Below, one piece after another: positions 1 through 8,116 of a stretch of 24,388 bases of DNA. Below the pieces are notes generated by a model. The model was not told the origin of the DNA, searched no databases, and saw only the letters and a program-made list of their open reading frames with translations. Both the position numbers and the translations under genes were made by a program. The stretch is from positions 1-24,388 of the forward strand of contig CAZTLI010000020.1 in the NCBI GenBank assembly GCA_964614375.1. The letters are read 5' to 3'. The DNA is from CAZTLI01 sp964614375 (GTDB lineage Bacteria > Chloroflexota > Anaerolineae > Aggregatilineales > Phototrophicaceae). Every line of letters starts with the position of its first letter. The first letter of the stretch is position 1.

Positions 1-707
1 TGCTGGCCTATATGAATTATCCCGAATTTCCGGTGCCGATGGGCGTTATTTTCCGGGTACAGCGCCCGACTTATGAAGACCAGTTGATGGCACAGATTGA
101 GATGGCACAGGCGCAAAAACCCGCTGACCTGAAATCGCTGTATCATGCCGATTATACGTGGACAGTGGCGGAAGATGGCTCAGAAGTCAGCCATGCCGAT
201 GCGGACATCGTGGTTGAAGCACTGGATGAAGAGTATGTCGCGACGATGGAACGTGTGCTGGAAGGCGATGTCGGCACGAGTGACCTGCACGAAGGGCTGG
301 AGACCGATACGCTGGCACAATTTACGCGGGCTGACCGCAAGCCGATTGTCGTCTCGCCGGATACCTCACTCGCCGATACGATTGCGCTGATGCAAGAGAA
401 AAATATCGGCGCGATGCTGGTGGTCGATGCCAGCAATCGTCCGATTGGTATCTTCACCGAAAGCGATGTGCTGCGGAAGGTGGCGACACAGGTCAAAGAT
501 TTGAAAACGCGCAAAGTCGCCGACTTCATGACGCGCAACCCGGATGTGCTGCATACGAACATCCCCATCGCTCATGCCCTGCATTTGATGAGCATTCATC
601 ACTATCGGCATGTGCCGCTGGTGGATAACGCGGGCGTGGCGGTTGGTGTGGTCTCGTTCCGTGATGTCGTGCATTACATCGAACACTATTTCGACAAAGA
701 AGAATAG
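1..707 (+). CDS. 2-oxoacid:ferredoxin oxidoreductase beta subunit C-terminus fused to a CBS-domain pair (5' partial)
   Basis: The reading frame is open to the left edge (codons begin at base 3), so this is the 3' part of a longer gene. An in-frame ATG at 12 exists but is probably internal. The first ~50 residues (YPEFPVPMGVIFRV, QRPTYEDQL, ending near DYTWTV) resemble the C-terminal tail of KorB-type thiamine-pyrophosphate beta subunits, which commonly end in a similar TWTV. These enzymes oxidatively decarboxylate 2-oxoacids such as 2-oxoglutarate and reduce ferredoxin. After an acidic linker come two CBS motifs, roughly residues 105-165 (PIVVSP, GAMLVVD, GIFTESDVLRKV) and 168-228 (VADFMTRNP, HVPLVD, VGVVSFRDVVHYI), counted from the ATG at 12. 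CBS pairs usually bind adenine nucleotides, so the fusion suggests energy-charge control of the oxidoreductase (inference). The alternative is a free-standing CBS protein starting at 12; the KorB-like tail argues against that. Confidence 0.75.
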   Translation, partial: LAYMNYPEFPVPMGVIFRVQRPTYEDQLMAQIEMAQAQKPADLKSLYHADYTWTVAEDGSEVSHADADIVVEALDEEYVATMERVLEGDVGTSDLHEGLETDTLAQFTRADRKPIVVSPDTSLADTIALMQEKNIGAMLVVDASNRPIGIFTESDVLRKVATQVKDLKTRKVADFMTRNPDVLHTNIPIAHALHLMSIHHYRHVPLVDNAGVAVGVVSFRDVVHYIEHYFDKEE

Positions 708-742
708 TGTGGATGGTCGTCGCCGCGGGCAATCTGCTGTAG

Positions 743-806
743 GGGGTATCCTGCCGGGATACCCCTGCACAATCGGTGTTGAGCCGGGTTTTCTGCCAGA
801 AAACCC
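743..806. terminator. Two consecutive perfect hairpins between converging genes
   Basis: Hairpin A has arms GGGGTATCC (743-751) and GGATACCCC (757-765) with loop TGCCG. Hairpin B has arms GGGTTTTCT (786-794) and AGAAAACCC (798-806) with loop GCC. Both stems are 9 bp and perfect, and both carry TGCC at the apex. They lie between the stop of the CBS-fusion gene and the stop of the convergent citrate synthase gene, so a bidirectional transcription-stop role is likely. No long T-run follows either hairpin. Confidence 0.55.
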
Positions 807-809
807 CGA

Positions 810-2030
810 CTACAATTTTGGCGCATCACCTATATAACGGGCACGGGGGCGAATCAGACGGTCATCGGCGTAGGCTTCCAGCGCATGACCGATCCAGCCG
901 ATGGTTCGCCCTAATGCAAAGATGCCCAACCCGCCACCCGGCGGCAAATTCAACACGCGCGCCACAACCGCCAATCCCACGTCAATCGTCGGTAATTCGT
1001 CGATATGTTGCCTGACGACATTCACAACCGCATTCGCCAATGCCGTCGCGTCTGAGTCGGGGTACATCTGGGCGACCATTTCTAGCAGCAGCGCGCCACG
1101 CGGGTCACCATCGGGATAGAGTTTGTGCCCGAATCCGGGAATGGTCTCGCCGCGTTTGAGACGATTCGCCAGCGCAGACTCGGCCTGTTCCGGGCTGTGG
1201 ATTTCCGCCAGAAATGCCGCCACTCGTGCGGTGTGTCCGCCGTGTTTCGCGCCTTGCAATGCCGCCAATCCCGCACTGACCACCGCATAGGGCGATGCCC
1301 CCGCCGCCGCCACCACCCGCGCCGTGAACGACGACGCATTCAGTTCGTGGTCAGCACACAGTATCAGCGCCGCATTCAATAGATGGGCGGCATTGGTATC
1401 TTCAGGACACCAGCCCTGTTGCAGTGCATGGGCCATCCCCACACCGTCATAACCCGATGCAATTTGCGTCAGCAATCGCAACATCCGCGCCCCCGTTTTT
1501 TGCACCGTTTTCGCATTGTAGATGTCGTAGGCCGTCAAATCATCGACAGCAGCCAGCGGCACAATCGCCATGAAACGCTCTAAGGGCGTCAGGTCAGCCG
1601 TCTGTTCGATGGCGGCTGCACAGCGTTCGGACAGCGACGGCGTATCCTCCGCAAACAAGCGGACAGCCTGTGAACTATCGCCCGTCCACAACAGCGCCGC
1701 CACCTGCTCCACACGGTGGCTCGTCGCCAGCCCAATCGCGTCATAGCCTCGATAAAACAAGCGTCCATCGGCAATCAAGGTCAGCGCCGATTCCAGCAGT
1801 GGCGCACCCCAATGCAAGGCTGTTTCTGCTAACTTTTCGGGATTGCGACGGTGTTCTTTGCGCGCCTGTAGATTATCTACATCTTCGGCGGAATACAGCC
1901 GTTTACGCGGGTCGTCTGTCCCCGCCTCTGACCGTATCAGCCCGCGACTGACATAGGCATACAGCGTCGGCAGGCTGATGTCCAGACGGGCGGCGGCTTC
2001 TTTGGCTGTTAGATGACGTTTTTTTGGCAT
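810..2030 (-). CDS. Citrate synthase with N-terminal MerR/excisionase-type helix-turn-helix
   Basis: 406 residues from the ATG at 2030, which has AGGA 9 nt upstream. The frame extends further upstream to 2102, but those extra 24 residues look non-coding. Residues ~5-55 form a DNA-binding-like HTH (LTAKEAAARLDISLPTLYAY, then LIRSE and RLYSAEDVD). Residues ~80-400 are the citrate synthase fold, condensing oxaloacetate and acetyl-CoA (or 2-methylcitrate synthesis with propionyl-CoA). Family landmarks are visible: ADHELNASSFTARV (His228), GAKHGGH (His263), IPGFGHKLYP (His302), TIDVGL (Asp350) and GRTIGWIGHALE. The His-His-Asp catalytic triad therefore appears intact. HTH-bearing citrate synthases are a known subfamily, and whether they bind DNA is not established to my knowledge. 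The gene diverges from the secreted PPC gene and converges on the CBS-fusion gene. Confidence 0.9.
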   Translation of the reverse strand: MPKKRHLTAKEAAARLDISLPTLYAYVSRGLIRSEAGTDDPRKRLYSAEDVDNLQARKEHRRNPEKLAETALHWGAPLLESALTLIADGRLFYRGYDAIGLATSHRVEQVAALLWTGDSSQAVRLFAEDTPSLSERCAAAIEQTADLTPLERFMAIVPLAAVDDLTAYDIYNAKTVQKTGARMLRLLTQIASGYDGVGMAHALQQGWCPEDTNAAHLLNAALILCADHELNASSFTARVVAAAGASPYAVVSAGLAALQGAKHGGHTARVAAFLAEIHSPEQAESALANRLKRGETIPGFGHKLYPDGDPRGALLLEMVAQMYPDSDATALANAVVNVVRQHIDELPTIDVGLAVVARVLNLPPGGGLGIFALGRTIGWIGHALEAYADDRLIRPRARYIGDAPKL

Positions 2031-2086
2031 GGTATGGCATCCTATTTCGGTCGTTCGAGTGTTATTGACTGTCTCTCGCAGCGGAT

Positions 2087-2115
2087 TTGTGCATAAACCC
2101 ATTTGCCACTATAAA
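2087..2115 (+). promoter_or_regulatory. Candidate sigma-70-type promoter for the secreted PPC protein
   Basis: TTGTGC (2087-2092), a 17-nt spacer and TATAAA (2110-2115). The predicted start near 2122 leaves a short leader containing AGGAGA just before the ATG at 2157. The -10 is good; the -35 matches only at TTG. Confidence 0.4.
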
Positions 2116-2156
2116 AGATAACGTCGTATTTTAGTTACGCAAAATAGGAGAAGATA

Positions 2157-3143
2157 ATGCGTAAATTCCTGATCATTTTGCCGGTGATAATTGTGGTACT
2201 GGGGTTGATAAGGGTGGCACAGGCACAGGATGTCATCAACATAGACGACACGGTAACGGGCAGTCTCGCAGACTCCCGGACACAATATACCCTCACACTG
2301 GCAGCGGGCAATACAGTGGTCATTGCGCTAAATTCGGATGATTTCAACACACTGGTCGTGGTGCTGGATGCCAGCGGCACGGAAATCGGACGGGATGATG
2401 ATCGGGGCGAGGGGACGAATTCACGCTTTCATCTGATGGCGCGGGAAGATGCCACCTATACCATCGTCGTGCGGGGTCTCAACGGCAATGCTACCGGAGA
2501 CTATACGCTCGGTGTGACGGCGTTTGAGGCCGTGCCGATTACACCGGGACAGTCAACGGCGGTTGAATTTTCTGAAGCGGTCACCACAACATACTTTTCG
2601 TTTGAAGCAAATGCTGGTGATGTATTTGACATTAACGCTAATGGCCTCGAACAAATGGACACCCACATCATACTGAATAATGCCGATGGCGAAGTGGCCT
2701 ATGATGACGCTTCTGGCAACGGCTTTAATCCCTTGATTGAGAGCTTCGTCGCCCCTATCACCGGTGTCTACATCATTGTGCTTGAACCAGAACCCGTTCA
2801 TGCAGGACAAACAGCCACAACCTATCTCACGGTCAGACCGGGTGAACTCGTCTCTCTGGATGAGGGTACGATCACGCTCGACTTGACGGTGAACAATCGG
2901 GATTTCGCCGGGTTTACTGCCACAGCAGGCACTACCTACCGCATGACTGTGGTGTCCACCACCGGTTTATCGAACCCGCAGATTGACATCACGACGATAA
3001 GGGGCGATACAGTCGCATCTGCCAGAGTGGAATCGGTGACTGAACTCTCCTTTACGTTCACACCCGATACTGATGGTCGGCTGCGGTTGGAGATTATTGA
3101 TGAGGCCGACAACATGCTGGACATCACCATCACGCCCGAATAA
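2157..3143 (+). CDS. Secreted PPC-domain (bacterial pre-peptidase C-terminal-like) protein
   Basis: 328 residues from an ATG preceded by AGGAG 8 nt upstream. Residues 1-24 form a signal peptide: basic MRK, a hydrophobic run, then a VAQA cleavage-type site. What follows is beta-sandwich sequence of the PPC type. Unit 1 (about 28-125) has GSLADSRTQYTLTL, the acidic DDDRGEGTNSRF turn and ATYTIVVRG. Unit 2 (about 130-225) has TTTYFSFEANAGDVF, YDDASGNGFNPLIESF and TGVYIIVLEP. A third, more diverged sandwich (about 230-328) follows. No catalytic domain is present, so a binding or structural role outside the membrane is the most that can be said. It shares the PPC architecture with the larger gene at 5601, so the two may belong to the same surface system. 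Confidence 0.8.
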   Translation: MRKFLIILPVIIVVLGLIRVAQAQDVINIDDTVTGSLADSRTQYTLTLAAGNTVVIALNSDDFNTLVVVLDASGTEIGRDDDRGEGTNSRFHLMAREDATYTIVVRGLNGNATGDYTLGVTAFEAVPITPGQSTAVEFSEAVTTTYFSFEANAGDVFDINANGLEQMDTHIILNNADGEVAYDDASGNGFNPLIESFVAPITGVYIIVLEPEPVHAGQTATTYLTVRPGELVSLDEGTITLDLTVNNRDFAGFTATAGTTYRMTVVSTTGLSNPQIDITTIRGDTVASARVESVTELSFTFTPDTDGRLRLEIIDEADNMLDITITPE

Positions 3144-3222
3144 TCCATCGACTTCTGTGCAGCGGTTGAGACGCATTCTCGCCCGTTTTCGATCCTCCTG
3201 CATAACTGCCTGTGTTCATTTA

Positions 3223-3254
3223 GTGACAATCAACATACCATAGACACTATAGTG
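3223..3254 (+). promoter_or_regulatory. Candidate promoter/operator ahead of the methyltransferase
   Basis: GTGACA (3223-3228) and TATAGT (3248-3253) with a 19-nt spacer. A perfect 10-bp palindrome CACTATAGTG (3245-3254) overlies the -10, and TAGTGACA occurs twice (3221-3228, 3250-3257). The long spacer weakens the call. Confidence 0.3.
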
Positions 3255-3278
3255 ACAGGCAGAAGCAAAGGCTTGATG

Positions 3279-4061
3279 ATGCCGCGCGACAAACGTAAAT
3301 CAAAACCCGTTGGATGGGACCCGGTAGCGGCATGGTATGACGGCTGGGTCGGCAAGGATGGCAGCAAACACCATCAAAAGCTGGCAATACCCGCCGCGCT
3401 CGACCTGCTCGACCTGAAGGCGGGTGAATCGGTGCTCGATATTGGCGCGGGACAGGGTGTACTCGCGCCGCACGTCATTGCAGCGGGCGCGGACTATACA
3501 GGCGTGGATGTCAGCGACCAGTTGTTGAAGGCCGCGCGTAAGCATCACAAAGGTGCGGGACGGTTTTTGGCTGGCGATGCGCGGCGTTTGCAGGATGTGC
3601 CCGAATTGCGCGCAGCGCGTTTCGAGGCAGTCGTGTTCCTGCTTAGTCTACAGGATATTGACCCGCTGTCGGACGCGCTGGACAGCGCACATTGGGCGCT
3701 GAAAGATGGCGGACGACTGGTTATTGTGATGACGCATCCCGCTTTTCGGATTCCGCGTCAGAGTGGGTGGGGTTGGGACGAAAACCGCAAGCTGCAATAT
3801 CGCCGCATAGACCGCTATCTAACGTCGCTGCCCGTGCCCATGAAAGCGTATACCGGGCAAAAATCGGGCACGACCATCAGCTTTCATCGCCCCTTGAGCG
3901 ACTATATCAATGGTTTAGGCGAACGTGGCCTGCTGGTCGATGCCCTGCGCGAGATACCGACCTATAAACAGGCACGTCATCATCCACGCGCCAGCGCCGA
4001 AAACCTCGCCAACGCCGAAATTCCGGTGTTCGCCGCCCTCCGCGCATGGAAACTACGGTGA
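3279..4061 (+). CDS. Class I SAM-dependent methyltransferase
   Basis: 260 residues from the ATG at 3279, chosen because AAAGG lies about 7 nt upstream. ATG 3276 and GTG 3252 are possible, but the GTG overlaps a candidate -10 element. Residues ~45-75 carry the glycine-rich SAM-binding motif I (VLDIGAGQGVLAPHV), followed by the acidic strand-2 end (YTGVDVSDQLL) and GDARRL. FEAVVFLLSLQDIDPL is motif-IV-like, and ALKDGGRLVIVMTHPAFRIP closes the core. This is the Methyltransf_11/25-type fold. The substrate is not evident. The C-terminal half (PRQSGWGWDENRKLQYRRID, FHRPLSDYINGL) resembles methyltransferases acting on small molecules, but I cannot name one. It has its own upstream region and a 218-nt gap before the glycosyltransferase gene, so it may be a single-gene unit. 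Confidence 0.82.
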   Translation: MPRDKRKSKPVGWDPVAAWYDGWVGKDGSKHHQKLAIPAALDLLDLKAGESVLDIGAGQGVLAPHVIAAGADYTGVDVSDQLLKAARKHHKGAGRFLAGDARRLQDVPELRAARFEAVVFLLSLQDIDPLSDALDSAHWALKDGGRLVIVMTHPAFRIPRQSGWGWDENRKLQYRRIDRYLTSLPVPMKAYTGQKSGTTISFHRPLSDYINGLGERGLLVDALREIPTYKQARHHPRASAENLANAEIPVFAALRAWKLR

Positions 4062-4223
4062 TGTAAATGGCTTCTCGCCGCCGGTAAACTGGATGAACCG
4101 CAAAGCCCACAGAGAACGCAAAGTGTAACGTCTTACACGACATCGACACATACTCTTACCGCGCCTGTCACTGCATTTCCTATGCCAAACACACGCGGTA
4201 AATTCCTCGCTTGTCCATACTTG

Positions 4224-4232
4224 TGCTACAAT
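4224..4232 (+). promoter_or_regulatory. Extended -10 element upstream of the glycosyltransferase
   Basis: TGCTACAAT forms an extended -10 (TG, one base, TACAAT) about 48 nt before the ATG at 4280. No convincing -35 is seen. The words that follow (CGGCGC) are nearly repeated next to a TACAAT upstream of the RidA gene at 8571-8584 on the other strand. Confidence 0.35.
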
Positions 4233-4279
4233 CGGCGCGCATTTATTCACGGAATAGCCAACGACATTGACCAGACCTG

Positions 4280-5395
4280 ATGACCGAACCCCTGCGCGTC
4301 CTGATGCTCTCCAAAGCCTGTATCGTCGGCATTTATCAACGCAAGCTGGAAGCCATCGCACAGCACAATATTGACCTGCTGACGCTCGTGCCACCCTCAT
4401 GGAAAGACGAACGCGGCGAAACCGTCCTCGAACGCGCCTATACTGACGGCTATCGTCTGGAAACGCTGCCCATCGTGTTCAATGGCAACTTTCATCTACA
4501 TTTTTATCGGGGATTAGGACGCGCTATACGTGACTTTCAGCCGCACATCGTCCATATTGATGAAGAACCCTACAACGTAGCGACGTGGCAGGCGCTGTAT
4601 CACGCGCGTCGAGTCGGGGCGAAAACGCTGTTCTTTAGCTGGCAGAATATCACCCGCAGCTATCCGCCACCCTTCAATTGGGGCGAACGTCGGGTGCTAA
4701 ATAACGTCGATGCGGCGATTGCCGGCACGAACAGCGCGGGGACAGTCTGGCGCGAGAAGGGCTATACTGGCACGCTGGCGGTCATCCCGCAATTTGGCAC
4801 AGATACCAACCTGTTTCAGCCATCACCGATGCCGCGACCAGCCCGTCCTTTCACCATCGGCTATTTCGGGCGATTGGTCGAAGAGAAAGGCATCCAACTC
4901 ATGATACAGGCGGCGATGCAATTACCACGCGCTAGCTGGTGCATCCACATTGTTGGCAGCGGCCCCATTCAGCCCACGATAGAGGCGTATGTGCGGAAAC
5001 AGCGTATCGCCGACCATGTGAATCTGCACCCGCTCATCCCGTCGGCAGAAATGCCCGCGCAATATCACAAAATCGACGTGCTGGTGCTGCCGTCCCTCAC
5101 CCGGCCTAACTGGAAGGAACAATTCGGGCGCGTACTGGTCGAAGCGATGGCCAGTGGTGTCCCCGTCATTGGGTCAGACAGCGGCGCAATCCCCGATGTG
5201 ATAGGCGCTGCCGGGTTGATTTTCCCCGAAGGCGCTGCCGACGCGCTCGCTAACCATCTCCATACGCTGCGAACGGATCATGCTGTGTATCGCCGTTTAT
5301 CTGCACAAGGCCGCCAGCGTGTCCTCGACCACTTCACCCACGAACACATCGCCGCACAGACCGTCGCCCTCTATCGCGAGATGATGGGTCGATAG
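4280..5395 (+). CDS. GT4-family (GT-B fold) glycosyltransferase
   Basis: 371 residues. The N-terminal acceptor domain starts MTEPLRVLMLSKACIVGIYQ and includes PHIVHIDEEPYNVATW. The C-terminal nucleotide-sugar domain (from about residue 190) shows IGYFGRLVEEKGIQLMI, HIVGSGP, and the E-x7-E signature in EQFGRVLVEAMASG, where the paired glutamates contact the sugar nucleotide, then GVPVIGSDSGAIPDVIG. This is a typical retaining cytoplasmic glycosyltransferase of cell-surface polysaccharide or glycolipid synthesis. Donor and acceptor cannot be read from sequence. The ribosome site is weak. There are no adjacent polysaccharide genes; the only related gene in the window is the phosphoglycosyl transferase at 17.2-17.9 kb. 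Confidence 0.88.
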   Translation: MTEPLRVLMLSKACIVGIYQRKLEAIAQHNIDLLTLVPPSWKDERGETVLERAYTDGYRLETLPIVFNGNFHLHFYRGLGRAIRDFQPHIVHIDEEPYNVATWQALYHARRVGAKTLFFSWQNITRSYPPPFNWGERRVLNNVDAAIAGTNSAGTVWREKGYTGTLAVIPQFGTDTNLFQPSPMPRPARPFTIGYFGRLVEEKGIQLMIQAAMQLPRASWCIHIVGSGPIQPTIEAYVRKQRIADHVNLHPLIPSAEMPAQYHKIDVLVLPSLTRPNWKEQFGRVLVEAMASGVPVIGSDSGAIPDVIGAAGLIFPEGAADALANHLHTLRTDHAVYRRLSAQGRQRVLDHFTHEHIAAQTVALYREMMGR

Positions 5396-5452
5396 GTATC
5401 AAAAGCACATAATGACAATTTGCTTTAGAATAGATTATGGGAGCTTTGATAC
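5396..5452. repeat. Long-span inverted repeat just after the glycosyltransferase stop
   Basis: GTATCAAAAGC (5396-5406) faces GCTTTGATAC (5443-5452), complementary apart from one extra A, separated by 36 AT-rich bases. It begins immediately after the stop codon. It could be a weak terminator or an operator. No T-run follows. Confidence 0.35.
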
Positions 5453-5600
5453 ATCGTCTATCGGTATTGCCAGCGCACACATCCTGCCCCATCCCACCCA
5501 ATATGATGCTGAAATTTTTGACGGCATGGCGTTCATCATTTGAATAGCCACCTGTCTTGATAATGATTGAGCACCTTACCAAAAAGAGGGGGCATCTGGG

Positions 5601-8108
5601 ATGAAGATAAAATCAATTGGCCTCGTTGTATTGCTTGGGTTGTCCTTTGGATTACAGGGCGCGATAAGTTATGCGCGCCCACCCCGGCAGACAGGCGCAT
5701 TTTTCATCAGCTACGGGCAATCCGAAACCGAGTTTCTCAACTTTAATCAGCAGCATCTCTGGGAGTTTCGCGGCACAGTGGGCGACCTTGTGACAATTGA
5801 TATGGAATCGGAAAGCGATTCTATCGAATCTGTCACAGCGCTGCGCGATCCCTATCTGGAACTGATCAATTCAGGTGGTCAACAAATCGCGTTCAATGAC
5901 GATGGCGGTGGGGGTCTCAACGCCCGAATCGAAAATTTCCGACTGCCGGCGAGTGGCAACTATACCATTGTTGCGCGCGCCTTCAATGGCAGCAATGATC
6001 GCGGTCTCTATCGCATTACGTTACAGGGGCAGCAGCAGCCGTGTAACATCGCGCTCGCAGGCAGCCCCGGGTCGTTGGCCTATAATTCAGACCAATCCGG
6101 GGCGTTGGGGCCAAGCAACCGCTGTGGTGATCGTTGGACGTTCGATGGTACAGCAGGCGACCGTGTGACCATCGCAATGAACAGCAGCGCCTTCGATACC
6201 TATCTGGAATTGTGGCGCGGCAGCTCTACAGTGACGACCAATGACGACGGCGGCGAGGGCCTCAATTCATTGATTGAGGACTTTGTGCTGCCGCAGTCGG
6301 GCACGTATACCATCTGGGCGCGGTCATTCGGACACAATGGCAGCGGCGCGTATTCCCTATCATTGAACGGCGGGCCGCCGACGTGTAATTTCAGCGATGG
6401 CAATTTAGCCGGGGCGATACCCTATAATTCAACCCGCAGCGGCACCATTGGCGCGAACAATCGTTGTGGTGATCGCTGGACATTCTCTGGACGCGCGGGT
6501 GATATGGTCGTTATTGCGATGAACAGCAGCGATGTCGATTCCTACCTCGAACTCTACAGTCCCAATGGACAACAGGCGGCATTCAATGACGATGGTGGCA
6601 CGGGACTGAATTCGTTGATTGAAGGGTATCGGCTGCCCGCCAACGGCACATATACCATCTGGGCACGCACCTTTGCCCATGCGTCAGTGGGCAATTACAG
6701 CCTATCCCTGAGTCAACAGGCCACGCCGACGCCGACATTCACACGAACTTTCACGTCCACCCGCACGCCCACCCGCACCCCGACATTCACGCCGACGCCG
6801 AACACGATTTGTCGGGCTGTGCCGCTGTTTGGGGCGAGCTTCCGCGCCGGGCCCGGCACGCAGCATAGTGTCATTGGCCCGCTGACCACAGGCACTGAGC
6901 TGCCTATCGTTGGACGCACGGGGGATAATATCTGGTGGCAGGTCGTCTCCAATGGGCAATCGGGCTGGCTGGCAAATTCCGATATTCAGATACAGGGCAA
7001 TTGCAGCAATACGCCCATCATCACATCTACCCCCACGCCGACACCGACGATTCTGACCGATACGCCGACGCCGACGTTCACACCGGAAATTGCCTGCCCC
7101 GACATCATCGGCGGTGGTCGCCTCATCAGCTATGACGAAACTGTCACAGGCACAATCCAGGAAGAGTGTACCGAAACGTGGCTCTTCAGCGGGACGGAAG
7201 GAGATGCCATCACGATTGAAACGCTGCCTGTATCGGGCTTAGACACGGTGCTGCAACTATATGACATCAACAACAATCTCATCGCCGAAGATGATAATTC
7301 CGGCACAGACCTCAACGCCCGCATCGAAACAGAACTGCCGCATACCGGGCAATATGTGGTCGTCGTGAGTGGATTTGGCAGCGCGGCTGGCGGTTATACC
7401 ATGTCACTTGCACTGATTATTGTCCGACCCGAAAATCCGCTGGCTAATCCGCTAATTCCGCTTCTGGGTGGATTGGTGGCTGCCGCGGTCGTGCCACTCG
7501 GTGCTGGTGTGTGGTATGTCCGTCGCACGAGTCGCCGTCGCAAGTGGCAACGAATGTCCACGAAAGACAAGACCTTCCCCAGACCGTGTGAACCGAACAA
7601 GACGAAGGTCACGCGCGAACCGATAGAAGTTCAGCCCGCGTTGTGGGGGATTGAGCAGGTGCATTATCAAATTTTGCATCCGACGACGGGTGATGTGATG
7701 CAGCGGCGAGGTGCGGTTCAGCCCGTTGTCGAGCAGATGCAAAATGCGCTCTATACCACGCGCTGGAATAATAGTGACAATGCGGCGCGTGAGTCGATTA
7801 TCGCGGCGGTGCATTATCTCGCTGACGACATCACGCGCTGGTTAAGTGCCGAACGCAATCCCATGAACATCGCCATTCTGGTGGATGTGGAAGGCAGTGA
7901 AGTCGAAAATGAATTTAATGTCTATCGCTGCCAGTCTCATAAAAGCGGCTCGAACTGGAAACAGGTGGCGAAGTGGACGGCGAAGTATAAAGACCGCGAC
8001 ACACGCCCGCTGACCACCCTGCGAAATTTGCAGCCCGGGCAACCCCTCAGCAACGATACACGCTGGGAACTGCATCAACTGATTGAGGACTTCCTCAGTC
8101 GGTTATAG
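5601..8108 (+). CDS. Multidomain surface protein: PPC repeats, SH3b domain, one membrane helix, cytoplasmic tail
   Basis: 835 residues. Signal peptide ~1-26 (MKIKSIGLVVLLGLSFGLQG, then SYA). Three PPC units (~35-145, 150-258, 262-370) repeat the signature N-DDGG-x-GLN-x2-IE-x-F/Y-x-LP-x-SG-x-YTI-x-AR. A Thr/Pro linker (~372-400) leads to an SH3b domain (~402-466: FRAGPGTQHSVIGPL, WWQVVSNGQSGWL), then a second TPTP linker and a fourth PPC unit (~495-600). A transmembrane helix follows (~612-635, PLLGGLVAAAVVPLGAGVWY), then VRRTSRRRK as a stop-transfer. The last ~190 residues are predicted cytoplasmic and match no domain I recognise (GIEQVHYQILHPTTGDV, WTAKYKDRDTRPL). PPC and SH3b domains bind ligands or wall components outside the cell, so a surface receptor or anchor is plausible (inference). 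The ATG is preceded by GAGGG about 11 nt upstream. A strong terminator follows. Confidence 0.85.
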   Translation: MKIKSIGLVVLLGLSFGLQGAISYARPPRQTGAFFISYGQSETEFLNFNQQHLWEFRGTVGDLVTIDMESESDSIESVTALRDPYLELINSGGQQIAFNDDGGGGLNARIENFRLPASGNYTIVARAFNGSNDRGLYRITLQGQQQPCNIALAGSPGSLAYNSDQSGALGPSNRCGDRWTFDGTAGDRVTIAMNSSAFDTYLELWRGSSTVTTNDDGGEGLNSLIEDFVLPQSGTYTIWARSFGHNGSGAYSLSLNGGPPTCNFSDGNLAGAIPYNSTRSGTIGANNRCGDRWTFSGRAGDMVVIAMNSSDVDSYLELYSPNGQQAAFNDDGGTGLNSLIEGYRLPANGTYTIWARTFAHASVGNYSLSLSQQATPTPTFTRTFTSTRTPTRTPTFTPTPNTICRAVPLFGASFRAGPGTQHSVIGPLTTGTELPIVGRTGDNIWWQVVSNGQSGWLANSDIQIQGNCSNTPIITSTPTPTPTILTDTPTPTFTPEIACPDIIGGGRLISYDETVTGTIQEECTETWLFSGTEGDAITIETLPVSGLDTVLQLYDINNNLIAEDDNSGTDLNARIETELPHTGQYVVVVSGFGSAAGGYTMSLALIIVRPENPLANPLIPLLGGLVAAAVVPLGAGVWYVRRTSRRRKWQRMSTKDKTFPRPCEPNKTKVTREPIEVQPALWGIEQVHYQILHPTTGDVMQRRGAVQPVVEQMQNALYTTRWNNSDNAARESIIAAVHYLADDITRWLSAERNPMNIAILVDVEGSEVENEFNVYRCQSHKSGSNWKQVAKWTAKYKDRDTRPLTTLRNLQPGQPLSNDTRWELHQLIEDFLSRL

Positions 8109-8116
8109 CTGAATCG

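Noticed and set aside
2031..2102. N-terminal extension of the citrate synthase to 2102
   Set aside because: The ATG at 2030 has a good ribosome site and begins directly at the HTH; the extra residues look non-coding and would overlap the divergent promoter region.
5334..5582. 82-residue minus-strand frame covering the glycosyltransferase end and the following gap
   Set aside because: No ribosome site, no domain, Cys/Arg-rich composition typical of a spurious frame, and it overlaps a confident gene.
6719..6803. Repetitive acg/ccg-rich DNA that could suggest a repeat array
   Set aside because: It encodes the Thr/Pro linker before the SH3b domain; the frame is maintained and the repeat is protein-level.
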